NCBI GenBank assembly: GCA_013289515.1 | Contig: JABCZU010000002.1 | Span: 34,838 to 98,837 of the forward strand | Direction of reading: 5' to 3' | DNA: 64,000 nt | From: Candidatus Babelota bacterium | GTDB taxonomy: Bacteria > Babelota > Babeliae > Babelales > RVW-14 | In this document: positions 1 through 8,599 of the stretch, piece by piece | How positions within the stretch are numbered: the stretch's first letter is position 1 | Layout: every line of letters starts with the position of its first letter | Made by a program: the position numbers and the translations under genes | Notes under the pieces: generated by a model | What the model was told of the DNA's origin: nothing | What the model saw: the letters and a program-made list of their open reading frames with translations, nothing else | Database searches by the model: none

Positions 1-307
1 TATGCTGGCCATCAGGCAAGGTGGTTGTATCAATGGAAAAAGGCACATTGAACTGCCGCGCCTTAACTTTATTGCTGAGTAATTGGGTGCCATCAAGGGT
101 GACGTTGACGGTTGAAATTTTATAATCGTTGTTGGCAATCAGTTCACAGGGGGTTTGCCGTGCATAAAAACCGCCATCATCAATCCCTTTAAGGGTAACA
201 ATGGGCGGCTGGTGGTAGGTGAAATATTTAAAGAGCTTGGCTCCGCACCAGGCAAAAAAAAGTAAGCTGAGAACGCAAAAGAAGGGAATTTTAAGACGAT
301 TGATCAT
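1..307 (-). CDS. N-terminal part of a membrane-anchored envelope protein (runs off the window)
   Basis: Reading leftward from an ATG at 305-307 the frame stays open to base 1, giving about 102 residues with no stop, so the gene continues outside the window. The product starts MINRLKIPFFCVLSLLFFAW, a short basic stretch followed by a single hydrophobic segment (residues about 6-20), which is a signal anchor or signal peptide. The following region is rich in beta-type residues and contains LDGTQLL and TTLPDGQH, the pattern of an Ig-like or similar beta-sandwich domain. Envelope peptidases of the M23 type sometimes carry such a domain in front of the catalytic part, but that part lies outside the window, so the function is not assigned. 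The gene diverges from uvrC across a 118-base gap that holds a repeat element. Confidence 0.6.
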   Translation of the reverse strand, partial: MINRLKIPFFCVLSLLFFAWCGAKLFKYFTYHQPPIVTLKGIDDGGFYARQTPCELIANNDYKISTVNVTLDGTQLLSNKVKARQFNVPFSIDTTTLPDGQH

Positions 308-353
308 GGTAGCACATCGATGGTAAACTAGTAGAACTAATGAAAATATGCCT

Positions 354-383
354 GGATCCTGAAACAAGTTCAGGATGACAAAA
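354..383. repeat. Palindromic GATCCTGAA...TTCAGGATGACA repeat, copy 1
   Basis: An imperfect palindrome built from GATCCTGAA and TTCAGGATGACAAAA around CAAG. It lies between the divergent partial gene and uvrC. Near-identical copies are seen at 10591-10620, 10683-10712 (opposite orientation) and 23818-23846, with related ones at 10641-10666, 10745-10805 and 61211-61245. Such REP-like intergenic repeats are widespread in bacteria; no mobility gene is attached here. Confidence 0.8.
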
Positions 384-425
384 TTAAACGCGCTTTCATA
401 ATAAAGTTTTTTTAAATTTCCGCAA

Positions 426-2087
426 ATGGAAAAGATAGTTATGCACCATCTTATTGCACAGGCTAAAGCATTGCCACCATGCCCCGGGGTCTATCTCTTT
501 AAAGACCAGGACGGGCAAGTGCTCTATATTGGCAAAGCAAAGCACCTTAAAAAACGTTTGTCTCAGTATGTACAGCTGCTTGGCTCTGACCACAAAGTTG
601 ATACACTTTTTGCCCAGAGCCATACGATTGAGCATATCAAGACGGCTAATGAAGTAGAGGCGTTGCTGCTCGAGGCACGGCTCATTCAGAGTTACAAACC
701 GCCCTGCAACGTGCTGTTAAAAAGTGGCAACCCGTTTCTGTATCTTCTCATTGCGCCCAGCAAGCCTGGGGGGCTGCCAACGATACAGCTGGTGCGCACG
801 CAAAAACAGAAGGGTACCTACTTTGGGCCCTTTCTGGAAAAGGGTGCCGCACGCCGGGTGTATGATTTTTTAATCAAGACGTTTAGGCTCAAGATTTGTG
901 GCAAGAAAATGCCAAATGGCTGTCTCTATTATCATATGGGCATCTGCTCAGGCTCATGCCGCCCAGACTTTGACCAGGCCGCCTATCTTGAACGCTTGGA
1001 GCTTGCCAGGCAGGCGCTGCAACAGGGGCATAAAAAATTCTTATCGCACCTGAAGGAGCAGATTGATGCAAGCAATAAACAACGTGCTTTTGAACAATCA
1101 CGTCAATTACACCAGTACTACCAGGCATTTGAGCATGTCTTTGATGCGCTTGATTACAAGCAATCAGGGATCAAGCCGCTGATTGATAAAGACATTTGGG
1201 TGCTGACTGAGGATAACACGGCGCTTTTTGTTTTGGGCGAGCGGCATAATGTGCTCAAAGAAAAGCGTGTCTTTTATTTTCCTCTGGCCCAGGTAGTCGA
1301 CGCAGCGCTGCTTGAAGAGTACTTCTTAGGCTACTACCGCACCTTTGTACCACCAAGTACCATTCTGATTAATACGCCGTTGGCAACTGATATGGCGGTC
1401 TACGAAGATTTTTTGCAGTCCTGGCACGCCAACAGGAACCATGACGGCGCTCGCCCTGAGGAGATTGCGAAGCAATCGTCTCGAAGGGTCGAAGAAAATA
1501 ACCGCTTAGATTACAAAATAACCATCCTTATCCCACAAACCGGCCACATGGCCGCACTCATGCGTCTTGCGCAGGTACAAGTCGCCCAGACGCTGTCCAA
1601 GCAGCAATCGCTAGCAGGGGCGCTCAAGCTTCTGTTCAAGCTTCCTCACCAGCCGCATACGATTGATTGTTTTGATATTTCGCACAAGCAGGGCATGTTT
1701 ATGGTTGGCTCCTGCGTGCGATTTGTTGATGGCAAGCCGGACAAGAACAACGTGCGGCGCTTTCATATTAAGACGGTTGAAGGGCAAAATGATTATGCTT
1801 CATTGCGCGAGATTGTCGCGCGGCGCTACCGGGATGTGCAGGATTTGCCCGATCTTATTTTGATTGATGGTGGCAAGGGACAGTTGAATGCGGTTGTTGA
1901 TCTTTTTCCGCAGGCAGAATTTGCAAGCCTTGCAAAGCGGGAGGAAACGGTTTTCTCCAAGCGACTGCCGGCTGCGGGTAAAAAACTGGACCAAAAAAGC
2001 TACGCAGGACAAGTGTTAATTGCCCTGCGTGATTATGCGCATCATTTTGCGATTAGCTTTCATAAGCAGATTGCGAAGATTGAGTGA
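426..2087 (+). CDS. uvrC: UvrABC excinuclease subunit C, C-terminally short
   Basis: UvrC makes both incisions beside a DNA lesion handed over by UvrA and UvrB in cytosolic nucleotide excision repair. The GIY-YIG nuclease is residues 18-97 (GVY 21-23, YIG 34-36, Arg44, Glu83). A UVR-like helical hairpin is near 205-240, and the RNase H-like second nuclease carries DISH (417-420) and LIDGGKGQ (479-486). The 553-residue chain stops just after the helix ending HFAISFHKQ. The C-terminal tandem helix-hairpin-helix domain of ordinary UvrC (about 590-610 residues) is therefore absent. Residues about 341-356 are encoded by a palindromic repeat inserted in frame (1446-1492). The start is uncertain: ATG 426 and ATG 441 are both possible and neither has a strong ribosome site. 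Only 3 bases separate the stop from the convergent gene. Confidence 0.93.
   Translation: MEKIVMHHLIAQAKALPPCPGVYLFKDQDGQVLYIGKAKHLKKRLSQYVQLLGSDHKVDTLFAQSHTIEHIKTANEVEALLLEARLIQSYKPPCNVLLKSGNPFLYLLIAPSKPGGLPTIQLVRTQKQKGTYFGPFLEKGAARRVYDFLIKTFRLKICGKKMPNGCLYYHMGICSGSCRPDFDQAAYLERLELARQALQQGHKKFLSHLKEQIDASNKQRAFEQSRQLHQYYQAFEHVFDALDYKQSGIKPLIDKDIWVLTEDNTALFVLGERHNVLKEKRVFYFPLAQVVDAALLEEYFLGYYRTFVPPSTILINTPLATDMAVYEDFLQSWHANRNHDGARPEEIAKQSSRRVEENNRLDYKITILIPQTGHMAALMRLAQVQVAQTLSKQQSLAGALKLLFKLPHQPHTIDCFDISHKQGMFMVGSCVRFVDGKPDKNNVRRFHIKTVEGQNDYASLREIVARRYRDVQDLPDLILIDGGKGQLNAVVDLFPQAEFASLAKREETVFSKRLPAAGKKLDQKSYAGQVLIALRDYAHHFAISFHKQIAKIE
1446..1492. repeat. Hairpin repeat element inside the uvrC reading frame
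   Basis: The stretch GGCGCTCG, then CCTGAGGAG, a stem ATTGC (1464-1468), loop GAA, stem GCAAT (1472-1476), then CGTCTCGAAGG matches the intergenic element at 21775-21816. That copy has the same flanks, but its stem is AAACC/GGTTT. The copy here is translated as residues about 341-356 of UvrC (GARPEEIAKQSSRRVE) in a segment between the central part and the second nuclease domain, without breaking the frame. Confidence 0.85.
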
Positions 2088-2090
2088 TGG

Positions 2091-3731
2091 TTATGCGGCG
2101 TCAGCATCAGAGTTATTTACCATGTCAGGGTGCTCGGCTATAGACATATAGAAATTGGGCATCTTGCACGTTTTCTCCACAACACTCGTTGTAATGGCGC
2201 CTATGATTGTTGGTAATGCAAGGAAAAATATAGAATGCAATGTATATTTAGCTATATTGCTAGGTGTCCGAAGAAAATTGCCAGATGGGCTACTGTATGC
2301 CGATCGTTTTGGTTCGAAATAACAGAGGCTAGCAACACCAAGACCCACTCCTGTTGTGAAGATGCCGGCCATTTTAAGATAATTGTTTCTGCGTCTTAGT
2401 CTTAAGGCCTTCGAAGCTGCAGATTCTACTTCAGTAACAACTGCTAATGGTTGAACCCCACGAAGCATGGGTTTGTTTTTAAGCACTGCAACAACAAAGC
2501 CTTTTGGCAAGAGGTCCACAATTTCGCAAAAGACCGTTGCGGATAAGCATTGTAGGGCGGTTTTATGCTTATAATTCTGTATCAAAAGCAGGTCTTTACG
2601 TGTTTCTGGATTTTCAATAGCTTGTAGTATTGTTTTGACTGGGCAATTAACGTTGCCTTGGCCATCCTTCTCGACCTTATGAGCATGCACATGTAATATA
2701 GTGTGCCCATGGTGACCTTGTATCCGTGCCAATGTGGCCATGGCAGGCTTGGCGTAATGCAAAAGTAGATTAAGCGTCTTAGCATCAATATTGTTGTTAT
2801 GCAATACTGTGTTAAGCGTATTATTTTGTTTACCAAGTAAGACCAATTGATCATCTTTTGATAGCGATTCCATGATGGCTGTTACGGCTGGGTCTGCAGC
2901 TTCAAGATTAACCAAGGAATGAAGCACTGTAGAACCATTATCATCCTCTTTAAAAATTAGCTCTTTAACTTGAGCAGGTGTCAGTCCATCAAGAAGTGCG
3001 TGTATCATTTCTCCTGAGTGAGCGCGATGTAGTGGCGTGCGGCCATACTCATGTTGTTGGGATAACGCTTCAAGATACTGTTCATTAGATGCATCAGGAC
3101 GTTGGTCAGCAAGGTACTGTCGAAGCGTGGTGACCGCTTTGGCATTATCAGAATGACTAAATCTGTGTAAGATATTTGATCGCTTTATGTAATCATAGTG
3201 CTCATTACGTGGTAAATGACGCACCAGTGGAACAATGGTATTATCATTTTGTATATTGCCGAGGGCTGAGGCAATGTATCCATAGCCACCAGTAAGTATC
3301 TGAAGACGTTGCTTTGCTGGGATTGATTGCATCAAGACGTGTATTGTCTTGACATTATCTTCCATAACGGCGCTTCTCAGGGCTGTTTTTATTTCGACAA
3401 TATATTTGGGGTGCTTTCTAATGAGTGCAATTATTGTTGCCTTCGATAATCGCGCACTAAGTGCCCTATTAGTCTCCGCCAGGGCAATAAGCCTGTTGGT
3501 GGTGTCGTACAAATCCATGGTATTATCAACAAGGTACCCAACGATATCCTGCGGCAAGGTTTCTAAGGCTTGCCTTGTGCGTACTATGGTATCTAGCGGT
3601 GTGTTGCTGGATGTCTGTTGTTCGTGCACACCAAAGTCTGATGTCTGCTGTACTTGCATACCAAAGGCGGTAGTAAGGCCAGCGTTGACTAAAAGCCCAA
3701 AGGCTAGGATCTGTTTAAAAACGTTCTTCAT
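2091..3731 (-). CDS. Exported ankyrin-type repeat protein with an F-box-like segment
   Basis: A 546-residue protein with a Sec signal peptide (residues 1-24, MKNVFKQILAFGLLVNAGLT) and a good ribosome site, GGAGGG, 7 bases before the ATG. Residues about 56-95 (LETLPQDIVGYL ... ALAETNRALSARL) resemble an F-box. The middle holds degenerate ankyrin-like repeats with the recognisable cores GRTPLHRAHSGEM and GSTVLHSL, and ILHVHAHK later. Two hydrophobic segments near the C-terminus (about 447-465 and 495-515) could anchor it in a membrane. Ankyrin and F-box proteins of intracellular bacteria often act on host proteins; here that is inference only. It is monocistronic, convergent with uvrC, and diverges from the ATPase at 3995. 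Confidence 0.7.
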   Translation of the reverse strand: MKNVFKQILAFGLLVNAGLTTAFGMQVQQTSDFGVHEQQTSSNTPLDTIVRTRQALETLPQDIVGYLVDNTMDLYDTTNRLIALAETNRALSARLSKATIIALIRKHPKYIVEIKTALRSAVMEDNVKTIHVLMQSIPAKQRLQILTGGYGYIASALGNIQNDNTIVPLVRHLPRNEHYDYIKRSNILHRFSHSDNAKAVTTLRQYLADQRPDASNEQYLEALSQQHEYGRTPLHRAHSGEMIHALLDGLTPAQVKELIFKEDDNGSTVLHSLVNLEAADPAVTAIMESLSKDDQLVLLGKQNNTLNTVLHNNNIDAKTLNLLLHYAKPAMATLARIQGHHGHTILHVHAHKVEKDGQGNVNCPVKTILQAIENPETRKDLLLIQNYKHKTALQCLSATVFCEIVDLLPKGFVVAVLKNKPMLRGVQPLAVVTEVESAASKALRLRRRNNYLKMAGIFTTGVGLGVASLCYFEPKRSAYSSPSGNFLRTPSNIAKYTLHSIFFLALPTIIGAITTSVVEKTCKMPNFYMSIAEHPDMVNNSDADAA

Positions 3732-3917
3732 GGATAACCCTCCAACTTGGTTTTTTTATTCCTGGACTACATTGTCCATTTCTTCCAGTCTACATCATTT
3801 TATTGTATTTACAAATAGAAGATAAAATGTGGTAAAAATATGAGAATTTGCATATCTTACCCCTTCAAATTTAAGCCTTTTGGTTCTTTGATATAATTTT
3901 GGATCAACAAATCGACA

Positions 3918-3973
3918 AATGTCATTTTACAGATCCAAAAATGGGGTATATAATGGTACTTTAAAATGACATT
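3918..3973 (+). promoter_or_regulatory. Promoter bracketed by a 12-bp perfect inverted repeat
   Basis: AATGTCATTTTA at 3918-3929 is the exact reverse complement of TAAAATGACATT at 3962-3973. Between them lies a good sigma-70 type promoter, TTTACA (3926-3931), a 17-base spacer and TATAAT (3949-3954). One repeat arm overlaps the -35 box and the other covers the expected transcription start region. This arrangement suits a repressor that loops or blocks the promoter of the ATPase gene starting at 3995. No regulator gene is recognised next to it. Confidence 0.6.
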
Positions 3974-3994
3974 CTTTAAAGAAAGGACTTTCAG

Positions 3995-5396
3995 ATGCGC
4001 ATTTCAACGTTTATTGGCAGAGAAAAAGAACTTAAAAAACTTCAGTCCTTTAGTCAAAAAAGAATCGCCTCATTCATCGTCGTCAAAGGAAGGCGGCGGA
4101 TTGGTAAGAGCCGCCTGATTCAGGAGTTTGCCAAAGGCTTTGATGCATTTTATATCTTTGCCGGTATCCCACCGCATGAGGGCGTAACCAAAGAAAGCCA
4201 ATTGGAGGAATTTTCACGGCAAATTGCGCTCCAATTCAATAGTCCCTATGCTACCTTTCATGATTGGGGTGATGCCTTATGGGCTGTGGGCAAACAGATC
4301 CAATCGAGTAAAATCTTATTATTTTTCGATGAAATCTCATGGATGGGATCAGAGGACCCAACCTTTCTTGGTAAAATTAAAAACTTTTGGGATCTTCAGG
4401 CTAAAAACAACAGTGCATTGGTGTTTGTTGTTTGCGGCTCGGCGTCTTCATGGATTGAAAAAAATCTTTTGAGCAGTACCGGCTTTGTGGGACGTATTTC
4501 TTATACATTAACGCTCAAAGAGCTGCCGCTGAATGATTGCAATAAATTTTGGCCGACAACTATTTCCGCCTATGAAAAGTTGAAAGTATTGTCAGTCACT
4601 GGTGGCATTCCTCGTTATTTGGAAGAGATTGATCCAAAGCTTACCGCGGAGGATAACATTAAAGATCTCTGTTTTACGCATGGGGGATTTCTTGTTGATG
4701 AGTTTGAAAAGATATTTTCAGATCTCTTTTTACATCAAAGCTCGTTCTATAAAAAAATGCTGGCGCATCTTGTCACAGGGCCCCATGATCAAGCTGCTCT
4801 TTGCCAGGCCTTAGGTATTGACCCTAGCGGACGCATGTCAGAATATCTTGAAGAGCTTAGTCTTGCCGGTTTTATTACGCGTGATCACACCTGGAATCTA
4901 TCTACCGGTGCTGATGCAAAATTAAGTAAGTATCGTTTAAGCGACAACTACCTTCGTTTCTATCTAAAATATATAGAAACGAGCCTCAGTAAAATCAACC
5001 GGGAGACTTTTGAGCCAAAGTCCTTAACAACACTCCCTGAGTGGAATACCATAATGGGGCTTCAATTTGAGAATCTTATCATTAATAATAGGCACCTTAT
5101 AAAGGACGTATTAGGCATTAAAGCGGAAGATGTTGTATGCGACAATCCATTTTTTCAAAATAAAACGGTTCGCATGCCAGGATGTCAAATCGACTATATG
5201 ATCCAAACCAAGACCAACACGCTGTACGTGTGCGAAATTAAATTTTCAAAAACTGCCATTGGGTCTGAGGTTGTTCATGAGGTTAAAAAGAAAATTGCTG
5301 CCATTAAAGCCCCTCGGGCTTATTCGTTTCGCCCCGTGCTCATCCATGTTAATGGAGTTAGTGAGGATATCATTGATCAGGACTACTTTACGCATA

Positions 5397-5425
<29 letters not shown>
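3995..5425 (+). CDS. Archaeal-type AAA ATPase with C-terminal DUF234-like nuclease-fold domain
   Basis: A 476-residue predicted ATPase. Near the N-terminus is IGREKEL followed by the P-loop [10 protein letters not shown] (about residues 32-41). The Walker B strand is [12 protein letters not shown], and a sensor-like segment [10 protein letters not shown] follows. The middle contains a winged-helix-like part ([20 protein letters not shown]). The C-terminal part [11 protein letters not shown] resembles the restriction-endonuclease-fold E-x-K motif of the DUF234 family. The ribosome site AAAGGA lies 7 bases before the ATG. Members of this family occur as multiple accessory copies in archaea and in reduced bacteria; their role is not established. 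The last 29 bases overlap the convergent J-domain gene. Confidence 0.8.
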
Positions 5426-6833
<1,408 letters not shown>

Positions 6834-7003
6834 GATAAATTCCCCTAAAAAAAGACTGTATATTATTCGATAGTTGTAATGTGATACCTTGCCTTGTCCC
6901 ATGCAACTTTCAGTCTGGGGTCATTTTTGATAAATAATCAATATTTTCCTGATTTTCCTGCTTAATGCCTTGACCTAGCTAAGCCGGTCATCCTCCGGTT
7001 GTT

Positions 7004-8368
7004 TTACTTAACCAGCGATCCATCGGTTAGGTTGATTATCGCTTTATGAACATTCTCATTAACATCAATAAATGGTTTAGCTACTGCATATAAAGGATAC
7101 GAGTAAATTCTCTGTTCACTAGAATAATTGCGCGCACTAAAACGCATGCCATAAAGACTATTGCTATGTGAATCTAAAAAAATATGCATGCTTATGATGC
7201 GCAAGCTTGTGCCCGCTTTAACCTCAATAGGAACTACAGCCTCTTTAAGCTGCACAAGATAGTCAATCTCTGCTTGACTGCTGCGATTTTCCTTACGCCA
7301 ATAAAACAGTTCTTCCTTCATGATAGGGTCAGCATACGCCAAAATTTCTTGACCCACAAAAGCTTCAACGATCTCACCTTTATTAATAAAAAGCGAAAGC
7401 GGATCAATAAACCACGATGATATATCTAATTTTAATAATGCTTGTGTCAACCCAACATCCAAGGCAATGATTTTAAAATCATCTAAATCAGCCTGCGCGC
7501 CAATAGGAATACCTTGTCCTGAGCTTTTGACTACGCGATAGAGAAGGCCAGCCTTTTCAAGTAGTTCTAATGCGGGCTCAAGTTCTCGTTTTTGATATTC
7601 ACCTACGCGGTTATACATAAATTTTCTGCTTAATTGCTCAAGGGCTTTTTGAAATAATTGATTAAGATATTTGATCTGGGTTTTTTTTGCATACTTTCCA
7701 AAATCATTTTGATAACTCGCTATGAGATCTGCGTGTATAATTTTCGCATTGCGAGATGTTCTTGTTTTAATCCATTCACTAACAGCACCAGGCATGCCGC
7801 CTATAGCAAGATACTCACCAACAATAGTGAGTAGTTTTTCATGCACCGGCTCAAGCATGGACTTTTGTACATCATTGTTTATGATTAATTTTGCCCATTC
7901 TCTATGACCAAGCGCCACTAAAAATTCTAGAAATGAAAGCGGATACATGTAAAGAAAGGTGACGCGTCCAACTGGCACGCCAACCTGCTCAATAGCAAAC
8001 TCAAGCAAGGAGCCAGCTGCTACAATGTGGAGCTCTGGAATCAATTCATAAAAATAGCGCAGGGCAATAATCGCCCTTGGTACACTTTGTACTTCATCTA
8101 AAAAAAGCAACGTTTGCCCTGGTATAATTTTTTTTTGTATAAGTTCGGACAATTGCTCAATAATGCGGTGAGGGTCTAAATCTTTTTCAATAATAAAACG
8201 TGCCGCCTCGTTTGATTCAAGATTTATTTCTACAAAATCTGGGAATGCTTTACCAAGTTCTCGCACCGCATAGGTCTTTCCAACCTGACGGGCCCCCCGC
8301 AATAAAAGTGGCTTGCGGTGTGTTCGCTCTTTCCACTCCAACAAAAAATAATCTATTATTCTCTTCAT
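7004..8368 (-). CDS. AAA_14/DUF4143 ATPase, copy 1
   Basis: A 454-residue predicted ATPase. The N-terminal AAA part has the P-loop GARQVGKTYAV (about residues 25-35), Walker B LLFLDEVQS and the arginine-rich sensor segment IIALRYFYELIPELH. DUF4143 follows, ending in EIDYLVQLKE and PIEVKAG, an E-x-K signature of a PD-(D/E)XK-like fold. It begins MKRIIDYFLLEW with GGAG 7 bases before the ATG. A clear paralogue is at 31579-32919; both share MYPLSFLEFL and the same domain order. These ATPases are common in archaea, Bacteroidetes and reduced bacteria, with no settled function. Three direct repeats spaced 33 bp lie just upstream. Confidence 0.82.
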   Translation of the reverse strand: MKRIIDYFLLEWKERTHRKPLLLRGARQVGKTYAVRELGKAFPDFVEINLESNEAARFIIEKDLDPHRIIEQLSELIQKKIIPGQTLLFLDEVQSVPRAIIALRYFYELIPELHIVAAGSLLEFAIEQVGVPVGRVTFLYMYPLSFLEFLVALGHREWAKLIINNDVQKSMLEPVHEKLLTIVGEYLAIGGMPGAVSEWIKTRTSRNAKIIHADLIASYQNDFGKYAKKTQIKYLNQLFQKALEQLSRKFMYNRVGEYQKRELEPALELLEKAGLLYRVVKSSGQGIPIGAQADLDDFKIIALDVGLTQALLKLDISSWFIDPLSLFINKGEIVEAFVGQEILAYADPIMKEELFYWRKENRSSQAEIDYLVQLKEAVVPIEVKAGTSLRIISMHIFLDSHSNSLYGMRFSARNYSSEQRIYSYPLYAVAKPFIDVNENVHKAIINLTDGSLVK

Positions 8369-8397
8369 CGTGCTCCATCAGCCTATTGAGAACCAAA

Positions 8398-8482
8398 ATG
8401 TATAAAAATCAGGGGTTATTTATACGAAATATGTATAAAAATCAAACCATTATTTGTTGAATATTGCATAAAAATCAGGGGT
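8398..8482. repeat. Three direct repeats with exact 33-bp spacing upstream of the DUF4143 ATPase
   Basis: ATGTATAAAAATCAGGGGT begins at 8398, ATGTATAAAAATCA at 8431, and the variant TTGCATAAAAATCAGGGGT at 8464. The starts are exactly 33 bases apart, about three helical turns, so a bound protein would sit on one face of the DNA. The array lies 30-114 bases upstream of the start codon at 8368 on the minus strand, where a promoter and operator would be. In transcript sense the unit reads TGATTTTTATACAT. Confidence 0.75.
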
Positions 8483-8541
8483 ACGCAATGGTTATTGAAT
8501 ACTTTTAAGGCTCAGACGCAGCACACAAGGGCCGCCCAGGC

Positions 8542-8585
8542 AAAAAAAGAGGCGCTCACTTTTTATCGTGAGCGCCTCTTTTTTT
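8542..8585 (-). terminator. Terminator of metG
   Basis: A perfect stem AAGAGGCGCTCAC / GTGAGCGCCTCTT around an 8-base loop (8560-8567), flanked by A and T runs, so it can act in both directions. It lies 15 bases past the metG stop codon. Confidence 0.9.
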
Positions 8586-8599
8586 GAATCATTTTATTT

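Noticed and set aside
2088..2150. Frameshifted HhH domain of UvrC
   Set aside because: No frame after the stop encodes HhH-like sequence, and the convergent gene ends 3 bases later.
8398..8482. Possible CRISPR array
   Set aside because: Only three units, the conserved part is 14-19 bases and the intervals are as short as the units; no cas genes nearby.
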